Source: Branchiostoma floridae (lineage: Eukaryota; Chordata; Leptocardii; Amphioxiformes; Branchiostomatidae). From it: DNA of 64,000 nucleotides. The stretch is from the NCBI RefSeq assembly GCF_000003815.2, contig NC_049985.1, positions 22,927,862 through 22,991,861 on the forward strand, in the 5' to 3' direction. Shown here one piece after another: positions 37,001-47,102 of the stretch. Each line of letters begins with the position of its first letter. The stretch's first letter is position 1. The notes beneath the pieces were generated by a model, which was given only the letters and a program-made list of their open reading frames with translations, did not search any database and was not told where the DNA came from. The position numbers and the translations under genes were made by a program.

Positions 37001-37440
37001 GTAATTCTAGCGAATGTAACGAATTCATTTCGTTTAACTTAAACTTTAAGTAAGACCCACATATTTCAACATACGACAGTGGCAACCATGCGTATCTTAC
37101 AAGCTTGAGGGCATAAATTTTCTAAGTTATGTTTCATTTGACGTGTTTAATCACATAGTTTATGGGAAAGCCTTTGAAAAATGTGTGTCACGGATATTAA
37201 TAAGATGGGATATCATACAGGTTGTTTTGCTGGTGGCTTTGACGTTGACATAGTTTCTAATAATCCGGTTGTAAGATAGATGAATATGGCATGTTGTTAG
37301 CCTTAGGAGCTGAAGTCATGCGAAAAGATTAACATACAGTTCATCGACTTGATCTGGTAGCGGCAGTCATTTGGTGTTTTGCATTCCAAATGGTCTAGGT
37401 CATCTCCAATGCGAAGCGGTGAACCGAGGAAAATTGTCTG
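34071..37440. other. Intergenic DNA with one repeat-family 3' end (minus strand, 35000-35160)
   Basis: On the minus strand, 35140-35020 reads CCTGAAGAAGGTGACAG, CCGAAACGTCGG, GGCTGTGTACAAAG and GTGACTTGTCAGCCTAATG. The CCTGAAGAAGG...CGAAACG layout is common at the 3' ends of some animal retroelements, and I suspect a Penelope-like or LINE tail. The rest shows no gene. Confidence 0.4.
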
Positions 37441-37860
37441 TGTTGGTAGTGCTACGGTGAGATTTTGGAAAAAAAGGGGCCCCTCTGAGTAGTGTGCGGG
37501 TTTCTTCTGTGCACTTTCGGGCTTGACCCCTGCGTGGCCCCGTGGGACACCCCTGTGGCTACAGGGCTATTTTTGGGCACGGCCGGCCCCTCGAATTTTT
37601 TTAAACTCGGAGTTAAAATCAGCCAGGAACCTGGCAACAATTATGCGCCTAATCCTGAAAACGCAAAGGATACCCCATGATATCAGGCAGTCCACTGGGA
37701 CAAATTTATGGCTTCAGACTCGACCAGGGCTACATCTCCTAAGGGGGGCGGTGCACATGAAACTGCAGGATAAACCATATCAAGTTGGTGAAACGCGTTG
37801 GACCTCTACTGAAGTACTCTCCTAGGGGTCAGGGTTCACAGCAGTGACTTTCTTTCATGA
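37441..37860. other. GC-rich block of unknown nature
   Basis: It is clearly more GC-rich than its neighbours (GGGGCCCC, GGCCCCGTGGGACACCCC, GGCACGGCCGGCCCC). Overlapping 60-100 codon frames exist but resemble nothing I know, and no splice structure is convincing. An old exon or an interspersed repeat are both possible. Confidence 0.3.
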
Positions 37861-38727
37861 CGTTTTACGGTGGGGTCTGGTGTGTGTATGTGTACGGAAT
37901 GCGGGATGGTGGCGTGTTTTTTATCACCCTGAACGGTGGAAACAATCGATTTCTCGGAAACAAGGGAACATGTACCGCGTGACTGTGATACTGAGTCTCA
38001 CAGGAATCTAGGTTCAATACTAAGGCCACATCAAGTAAATTGTATCTATGACATCCTCTGCAGACTGGAAAAAATGATAGAATAGGGCAAAAAGGTTGGT
38101 CAAAAAAAAAAGATTGCTAAATATTCGAAATAGGCACCATAAACGTTGTAACAACAGTTGAAGTGACAAAACATGGTAGCACTGACAAATCATTTATTCC
38201 TGTTTTCAAAAAGTGGACTAGTGTAGTAGACTGGTATAAGTTGCAAGCTGACAACTACACCAATGACGTCCATAGTGGTGCAACGTAAGTTATAACAATC
38301 CAGCTGGTTTCACTTCTATAACTACAGTCATGGCTAGCTCGCTAATGTTACTTCAACATAATCATTAGGCTACAACACAACATACTTTCCTATTTTGGTA
38401 ATTTCTCGTCATGTTAACCATCTCCGAAGAAGAAGAAGAAAAAAAAAATGTTTTTTTCTGAAATCAAGCGAAAATTAATGCGCGCGCGGATGTCATCCAA
38501 AGCAATTACTTGCTGTGGCCTAATGCTTTCAATGGCTGTTTCTTACAGCCGGTATAACTGATCACTGCTACATATCTAAAGCAAAGGCAAGAGACGTCTG
38601 CAAACGGATGGACCTTAGCAAGACTCTTCAATTCTGCCTCTAAAAAGACAATAGATAGATACATGAATACAAAAATACAAAAAAGGATTAAAGCCGGGGT
38701 CTGCCATCACACTCGACCTTCGTTTTT

Positions 38728-38761
38728 TTGCGTTTCGTCGCCCTGCGGCGACGAAACGCAA
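38728..38761. repeat. Perfect hairpin, 15-bp arms, 4-nt loop
   Basis: TTGCGTTTCGTCGCC (38728-38742), the loop CTGC, then the exact inverse to 38761. It is not followed by coding sequence. It could be the tip of a larger decayed foldback. Confidence 0.85.
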
Positions 38762-39035
38762 TGTATTGGGTTTTACCTTCAGTCCTTCCTTCAATGATGC
38801 TTCGATGGATGGTACTTGGTTCAACACGACCGCATGCAAGTGCTACAACTGTTCGGAAATACCATTGCATTGTGGTTTCGGACTTCAATATCCTGGAAAA
38901 TGGCCATATAACATCTATTCCACAAGATTGCACAAGAAAAAAAAATGATTTTATCAAGAAAGCGACCGAAAATCGACATAAATAATACTATGTAGTGAGA
39001 TTAAAGCATAATGTACACTCGACTTCAATACACGT

Positions 39036-39120
39036 GACAACTTAGCTCAATCGGTTAAGTCATACGCCTTTGGATCCGAAAGTCCCTGGTTCGAAACCGT
39101 GAGTGAATTTTTTTCTTTTT
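39036..39120 (+). pseudogene. tRNA-like sequence (pseudo-tRNA or SINE head) with T-run
   Basis: An A-box match (TAGCTCAATCGG) and a perfect B box (GGTTCGAAACC) lie at tRNA spacing. A T-rich Pol III terminator-like stretch follows at 39108-39120. The acceptor stem does not pair, T33 is absent from the candidate anticodon loop and the anticodon stem is poor, so it is not a functional tRNA. Confidence 0.6.
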
Positions 39121-42100
39121 AAATATTGAAGATAATATATAAATATTCTATTTATTTATTGATATTATATTTTTATATATCATTTTTTTATTATTTTAGT
39201 ATTCATTTCATGTATGCAAGGCCTTTGTCTTATGAACAGGACTTCATGATTCCAAACCCGGCATTCGAATTTTTCTGTTCATGGTAATGGAAAATACCGT
39301 GCAGCGGCTCCTATGCGCGGTAAGATGATTCTCGCAAAACACTCGCCACTAAACTACTATTCATGATGTAAACAGAGGCTCTTGATGTTGTTTGCATGAA
39401 ACTCCATCAAAAACAGCGATCATTTCTTAAAGTAGCAAATGCTCCATTGTTCAGTATCGACTTCATTCAGAAGTTTTCAGACAACACGGATGTGGAAAGT
39501 CACACCACTCGACACAAAAGTATGGAAATTTTCATGAATATTAGCAAAATTATCCAGGAAAACAAGGAAGAAATGTTGTAACTGCGGAAACCAGTATAAT
39601 AGAGATGAGGTAGCTGTTAATTGGTTTGGGTATTTGTTTTACATTTGGTAGTCAATTTAGATAGAATCTTGTCACAGTGCTGATGGTGCTTTTTCAAGTG
39701 TACATAAGTACCTGAGTATATTGATAGATTTTATAATGAACTTATTGTACATTTAAAATAAAGTTGTAAGCCAAGACCAGCTATTAAACAGTACTCCTTT
39801 CCAAAATAACAATTTTTCTTATAGACGCAACAGCCCTTGAGTGACTTTTTCCAACAGATTTTACTTCAAGAAAAAGACAGTTCACACTCATAAACGTAGA
39901 CGAAACGCCAGCTTTTTTTAAAAGCACTTGTTTTCCCTACGCGCATGTATACCCACCTAACAAAAACATGAGGATCCATCTACAACTTCCGTAGTTATAC
40001 TATTACTACACAGACACACAAAAGAAAAACGGCACCTTTTTGGTGAAGGTACTAAAGGGGAAAATGAATAATCTACTGTCTAATCGCATGTTGATGTCTA
40101 CATGTATGTCCCAAACGTTCAAACGTTGCTTATATTATAATCATAAAATGCGATTAATACTAGCTACAGCTTTCAGAGCAATCCACAAAACTAATCATTC
40201 TAAAACCAGTGACTACTACCATCAATTTTAAAGAAGTCGTTTAAGAATCGTTTTGGTTTTGTTTGCGTCATCGGTACTTAATATCCATGGACGTATAGAT
40301 GGTGACACCAAAAGTTTACAGTTAGACCTGTCCTTAGTGCTAAATTCTTAGTGCTGTCACCTTTGAAATATGCAGTCTTTTATCACCTAATATTGAGTAT
40401 TTTCGTAACTTTGAAATCTGATAAAAGACGCACAAGTTGAGTTATAACTGACTTTCTGATCGATATAGAACTGTTCATTATTCTCCAATAATGCAGAGTC
40501 TCAACCCAGTGCACATCTGATAGGTACTCGCGGTGAAAGAAAATCGATTCAACTAGAATGGCTGTTCTATAGGTAGAGGGACTCTGACAATGTGACGATA
40601 GCCTCAAATAGAATTTTACATCAACGAAAAAAAAACTTTGATAGTTATTGAAGTATAATTGTTTTTGCACAATTCAAACAATATTATTTTAATGAATATT
40701 AACGATTTGTAGATGTTGAGATTTGCTAACATACGTTGAGGTTTAATCATTATACACATGCAAAATACGCTTTCTTTTGTAGTTGTATGTATCAAATTGA
40801 TACATAAATTCACTTAGAGAATTACGTTGGGGCAATTTGATGACGTTATCCATATGGTACAAAAATTATCTATAAAGCTACTTAATACACTTAATCTACG
40901 AATTAGAAAATGTATAATGGAAAGTCAAAATGCATATTTCGGAGGAAATTTTGTGATGATGACCAGATGACAGAATATGATTTTCTGCTTTAGGTTTGAC
41001 AAATCGGTACGTTTTTTTCCTGGAAGAGATTACTTTTCAAAGATAGCCAATAGGACATCCGAGCTTGATGAATATTAATGAAATGGCTTTTCCGCTCTAG
41101 TGACCAAGGCATCACCTTCCGTCGTACAGCTGTAGATTTATCCTTGTTTCTGGTGGGTGATTTCCTGAATGTAATATGGTGTAAGATATTGGTGGTTTGT
41201 TGGTGCTCTGTGATTGCTTTTTACCTCCATGAAAAATTGAGATATTGTTTTTGGTGTATCTTTTTGTGTGTAGGTGTGTCCGGATATTTGTTGCGGAATG
41301 TAAGAACATCATATGAATAAGACTTTGGAATTCGAAAGTCAAGGTCGATTGGGGAACTACTGATGTGAAATACCTTTACTACAACAGAGCGTCCATTGTC
41401 ATGACCCAAAGCATGTTATCTTTGTAATCTGTGTAATTTTTGTGATAGAATTATACTAAACTCTGTAGAAATACACATTAGGTACAATGGTTACTTAAAG
41501 TTAATTGCATATTATTGCACGAGGGGTTACTGTAGGTAACGTAAACATGACAAATGTAAGATATATATATATCATGAGTATACCCTGGTCTAAGAGCTGC
41601 TTCTTCATTCTAGCTAATAATATGATATGATACGATGTGATGTATGATATATGTAAATTGAAACATGATATATGTGAATGTGAACATGTTATAAGTAAAT
41701 GGCACTGTACCACCCACCCCCCCCCCCCAAAAAAAAAAAACTGGTAATGAAACTATAACATATTTGTTAATTACCCATTCGATGCATACAAACAAGATAC
41801 ATTTCATGTTAGATTGCCCTCGTGCTAGATGTCTGACCAAACCCCCATGGGTAGGTTCAACTATTGATTAGGGAGGTGGAGAAATTAATAGATCACAGTA
41901 ACCACTTCAATGGGAAATACGGATATGTTTTCCTATTTGTATTTATACGTCGTAATTTGGACTGATCATCGGATGGGGTAGTATAGTGCTAGATATAAAT
42001 CATAAACAAACAATAGAACTACGGGTGAAGTTATGCAGTGGTTGTTTTCAACCATACAGCCATATACGACAGGACACTGTAGAAAGTAGAAAGGCAACAG

Positions 42101-43037
42101 TTGTTGCAAAAAATGCAAAATGATTTCTGTTTGGCCTCTTTTTCAATCTTTTCGCATATAATTCTATACATTATATATATTCCCACATACAATACAATAC
42201 ATAGTTTCAAATACAGATTTCTTCGACATAATTTATAGACAACTTTCAACCTTGCATGGAATGGCGAAGGATACAGGAAAACACATTCACTATTTTATGA
42301 AAAATGAAACATCATCATTCATCTTACTGAAAAGTTCCTAAATTGTACTTCTTTTTACTTGTTGGATTTATTTTTCATCATATAGTATGTTTTAGGTCTT
42401 TGGTGTATAAACATAAAGCGTATGATTAATTGGTTGACGTGCCTCAAACCGAAAATAGGTACAAGTTTCGAGCGTACAGTACAGATGTAACGTGAGGTAA
42501 TATAAAAATATATCCACTTTATCCTTAATTAGCGTTTATATTTCCAATATTTCCTTACTAATTTCCCTTAGAGGTCGTAAATGGGACAAAAATCCTACTA
42601 TATCTATAGCATATCATTTAATAATACAAGATCAAACATATTTATGATAGATGTCGTTCAATGGCAGCTACATTCGCAGTCAATCAAATTGTGTTTGTTA
42701 AAACCGCACAATTCCCATATATAGATACCAAAAATCGTTAACTTTTCTCTATCAATCAAAAATAATACACAACCCAATGGGTCAAATGTTCAACACAGGG
42801 TAACAGTTACTAAAGCGACAGGATAACATATCAAAACTTTCCGAATTTCCAGACAGCGTACGCTGTCTTTCGATCAAGCGAAAAATTAGATTTACCATGT
42901 TATGAACAAAAATTCTTTATTGATATGATGACCAGTTGAACACAATTTCGAGATGGTTTAACAGAATACAAAGTCAGGGCAAAGTTGTATGCTAGTTAAG
43001 TAGATTATTTCTGATATTTGTGTGCAAAAACTAATGT
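39121..43037. other. Intergenic DNA, no gene recognised
   Basis: AT-rich DNA. It has a C12/A12 junction at 41717-41740. Reading frames are short and unlike any protein I know. The frame at 41078-41320 is hydrophobic but has no family features. Confidence 0.4.
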
Positions 43038-43248
43038 TACTGTAAAAGAATGTAAGTTCGCGGGGATTTAATTTCGCGGTAGCGGAAAAAGGACTTTTCG
43101 CGGTGGTTTTAATTTCGCGGTAGCACCATGCACCGTAGTCTCTTACTGCTATGTAAAAATGTTCGCGGTGGTTTTAAGTTCGCGGTGAAGCGGCCACCGC
43201 GAAAACAGCGAACGTTAATCCACCGCGAAAGTTCCTGCATTTACAGTA
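43038..43248. mobile_element. MITE with CTGTAAATGCA-type termini, second copy
   Basis: The left end TACTGTAAAAGAATGTAAG is slightly altered; the right end TGCATTTACAGTA is intact. The interior GCGGGGATTTAATTTCGCGG and TTCGCGGTGGTTTTAA match 33241-33453 closely. Confidence 0.8.
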
Positions 43249-43893
43249 TCTCGCGACTTTCGCCGTCGAAGGTCCTCATTTCTTCTAAGAGGAAAGATTC
43301 TGTTTACAAACAGTGTCACAGCTTTTGAAAACATCCCCGTCTGTACCCCAAAAAAGGCCCCGTGCGTGCAAAGAGACCCTATCGTGGCCCTGCCACGCGC
43401 CATCGGTCCCAGCCAATAATGCGTACAACAAAACATCACATCTGTATACCTGCGCTAAGTAAAATAAATCCCTTCTCCGAGGACACAGAACAGGGGACCA
43501 GCTCTATTTCCGCTGAATCAAGAAGGAAGAAAACAATGTATATCAATATTTCATTATGAAGCTGTCGATAAGTATCTGCTTTTTCTCATGAAAAATAAAG
43601 TGAATTTGAGAGGCTTTAGTGTCAGGTGGTGGCGCTTTATAATCGACCGATCAGGTGTGAGTAAATCACCGACTCCGGGCGGCCGACTTCTATTCATTTC
43701 GTGAAATCTACACCGGAGACCGTTGGGATGTTCTACCGGAGTGACCGTTTGGTGGCGCTTTTCCTTACCTGGTTGTATAATACTATTATTAGATGCGCAG
43801 TCTACGGGTGGAAAGTACAATACCCACCCCTCCCCCACCTCCAACACACACAAACACACACAAATGCCGAGCTACCATGGGGCCAGCTAAGCT

Positions 43894-44115
<222 letters not shown>

Positions 44116-44199
44116 AATTATCACAACACGCTGCAAAAGAATTATCTTTAAGCAGACGATAAACATGCGTAAAGCGTGAGTAAAGGCATAGCTTTTTAT

Positions 44200-44327
44200 A
44201 AAAATCGCAACCTTTACGCATGCTTTAAAGTGACCTTAAGGTTTTGTACAGTAAATGTCGCAGAAAAATCGCAACCTTTACGCATGCTTTAAAGTGACCT
44301 TAAGGTTTTGTACAGTAAATGTCGCAG
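44200..44327. repeat. Perfect 64-bp tandem duplication
   Basis: The units 44200-44263 and 44264-44327 are identical by eye (AAAAATCGCAACCTTTACGC ... GTACAGTAAATGTCGCAG). Identity in otherwise diverged surroundings suggests a very recent duplication, or an allele or assembly artefact. Confidence 0.9.
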
Positions 44328-44680
44328 AAGTAATACCAACACAGTATGATACAGCCTAGTGCACACAGAATCCTGTTAACAAGAGATCAGGCCCGTCGGC
44401 TATCTCCTAAGATATCCGCCAAATGAGTTCTTTGGTCAGCTCGGAGAGGCTGTTTTTCAATTATCCGTGTGAGATGAGTGTCTGGTGTGTAGGGTAGAGA
44501 GGCGGCTGAGACGGGCAGATCGCGGGATAGGGAGGTATAAATACTACATGAAGCTGCCCGTGTCAGGCCGTGTAAAGGCGGATGGGGAACACGTTGCTCG
44601 TTTGTGCTGGTTGCCTAGAGGCGTAAGGGACAACCCATTTGTGTTCATAACAGGGTAGAGCTAATAAACCCTTTTTACGA

Positions 44681-44956
44681 GAGGCTGTTCTGTATCTGTA
44701 TCTATAACGCTAGTTCACCTTTATCCGCGGGGTGATCTTTATCCGTTGTCTTCAAAAACATCACATGTAGGAGTACTAAGTCTGCAGACAGTGATTTCAA
44801 ATTTGCAATATTTTCAAAATGTTCTGATTTGAAATAATCTACCGTCGACTTCTTATCCTGAAATACGCTTTTTTCTTACAAACACCGAATATAGGTTACC
44901 ATCGGATAAAGGTGAACCAGCGTTATAGCCAGTATAACCGCCCTTCGGCGTAACAC
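44681..44956 (-). mobile_element. LINE 3' tail interrupted by a MITE
   Basis: The minus-strand tail TACGCCGAAGGGCGGTTATA, then CTGGCTATA, is split from its (GATACA)n end by an element at 44707-44923. Rejoining the flanks recreates the uninterrupted tail seen at 7341-7396. Confidence 0.75.
44707..44923. mobile_element. 217-bp MITE with 21-bp terminal inverted repeats, TA target
   Basis: The left end is ACGCTAGTTCACCTTTATCC plus G; the right end is its inverse with one mismatch (44903-44923). Both flanks show TATA. Comparison with the empty site at 7360-7375 (CTATATAGCC) shows that two bases, TA, were duplicated. A TA duplication fits Tc1/mariner or a similar superfamily. Confidence 0.85.
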
Positions 44957-46489
44957 ACCAGCTTAGTTGAGGCCTTCGACAAAATTCCGTGTCGCATAAC
45001 GACTAATTAATATAAATGGCTTATGCTAGAGCAATTAAACTTGCAAAATTTTCATTATATCTACTTGGTAACAATTTCAGATCGTTTATGTACGTACATT
45101 ATTTATTTTCGTGATATCATGGCAATGGATGCTTGGGAAACATAGTTTACAGAGAAGGCTAATTTTGGTTTAGACAATGTGATTCTAAGTTTTTTGGTGC
45201 CAAACCACTTAGAGTGCACTACATCAAGTGCATACATTTTACAATATTTACTTTGTTTGTGTCAAAAAATCTAATATTCATGCATTAAGCTAATTTACTA
45301 TTTAAACATTACAATTAAGGGTTAAGATCCTAGCAATCCACCGACCGAAAAAAAATCATCTGGAATAAATGTTTAACCTGCTTCATTATCTCGTTCTACT
45401 ATGAATAAGAAATGACATACGGAATTTTCGCTTTAAATTGCAGCTTAGTGCAAGTGTGGGCTAATGGTTAGTATGGCAATCTATTATTATATGATTCTCA
45501 TATAAAAAGGATCTAACTTACACAGCATTTTCTACTTCCCATCTTTGAATCTTTCAGTCAGTTATTGAATAAGCTATTTATATCAAAAATTCTATAGCTT
45601 TGTTTGTAAATTCAAGCCCGTATGCTAACTGCAAGTGAACAGCAATAAATGTATACAACATAAATTGAACAATAAAGTGTACAAATAAAACAAACAGGAT
45701 TTCACTACTCTGCAAGTGTAAAATAATGTTCTGTTATATGATCTAAACAATGAACATAAATATTTTGCATTTGGATTTCTACTGAGTGGTGTTGGGAAAT
45801 GTATAAAGCCTACTCCAACACCTCAACCAAGGCGAGGCAAAAAAAATTATTTAGTCCGAAATACAGTTCGAAATCTTTGTAATAACAAATCATTGCCTGG
45901 CGTAGAATGGATAGGGATTTTTCAACTAATAAAACGATGATAAGATCTAAACATATGCTATGTACTAAGAATAGCTAGAGATGAATTTGTAATGCCCTTG
46001 AACAATAGATATACCGTGTATCAATGTTAAATATAGACAAGTTGCAATTGTGTAAACAAATCACATTTCAGCAACATGAATGAGTATAGAAAACTAATGC
46101 ATAAAAGCTGAAATGATCTACTTGGATGATAACAACAATCATTAATTGATTTTTAAAACTTCTGACAACGCGACAACTGACAGCAGTTAATATATTAGTA
46201 AGAAAGATACGGTCTTTTATATAACATTATGATATTGACAGCAACATGGGGAAAAGCTGTTACCTATTAATTTATTTCTAATTTGTTTTCCCCGCCTGAA
46301 CTGTTGTTGGGAATACAACACGAAATAATTTTATTTGTTGTGCTGTGCCTTGTGTTACTACGTACCTATTTCTGCTCACCTCATTTATAGTTTACTTGTC
46401 TTGAGTGTCACTTTTAGGTCTTTCTTTACTGTATCTACGTCAAAACAGGAAACCAAATAATAGTCACTAAGGCACGGTATCAACGGATA
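44957..46489. other. Intergenic AT-rich DNA
   Basis: No repeat or gene stands out. A tRNA-like TGGGCTAATGGTTAG near 45458 lacks a B box. Confidence 0.4.
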
Positions 46490-47022
46490 CTCGCTGTATA
46501 ACACGGAACTGAAAATGCTCCTGAGTTCCACCGGTGAGACCGATACGCCGCGCTTTGGGACCCCCCAACCCTCCGATGGTGGTTCCCTCCCGCCAATGGG
46601 GAGACAGCCAGTACGATGACGAGGGCCCGAGCGAAAATTCATGAGTACTGGAATGTATTTAAATTACATCACCGGGAAGTAGTGCGCAGATCGGTCCCGC
46701 TTAAGGCCTGGAGCGGCGTCAATATCGGAAGACGGTATGGGGGGAAAGTGGAAGGCAGCTTCCGCATTGCCGTCAAAAACTCACCCAGAGAGTCACCAGA
46801 GCCGTTGGATTGCCTTCTGTTTGATCTGATTTGTTTATCATTATGCCGTACCCTCAGGGTAAAGTGTTACACGACAGTGAGAGGATTCTAACGGAGAGGA
46901 ACGGCGTGTTCTGATATCGCCTCGGCTGTCACGAACGTCCCGAATGCGAGACCACGACAAGAAGAAGAAGAAGTGCTGTTCACAACTGCCTTGGTCGTAC
47001 CAGGACGTCTGGAACCGTTAGA
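46490..47022 (+). promoter_or_regulatory. Probable 5' region of the glycine receptor gene
   Basis: This is a GC-rich stretch directly upstream of the receptor start codon, with a TATTTAAAT at about 46657 and a GAAGAAGAAGAAG run at 46961. It is compositionally distinct from the AT-rich DNA on both sides, as a promoter plus 5' UTR would be. The transcription start cannot be placed. Confidence 0.35.
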
Positions 47023-47102
47023 ATGGCAGCCGGGCAGGCCCGGGGTTCGTACGCCGTTCTCCTGCTGGTCTGTCTCTTCTGGGTTCCGCGGATAATCCGG
47101 GG
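47023..47102 (+). CDS. GlyR exon 1: start codon and signal peptide
   Basis: The ATG at 47023 is followed by G (TTAGAATGG, acceptable Kozak context). It encodes 26 residues with a Leu/Val-rich core and ends at GG|GTAAGT. The phase-2 end fits the acceptor at 49102. Confidence 0.8.

Noticed and set aside
45455-45480. tRNA-like TGGGCTAATGGTTAG
   Set aside because: No B box and no cloverleaf follow it.
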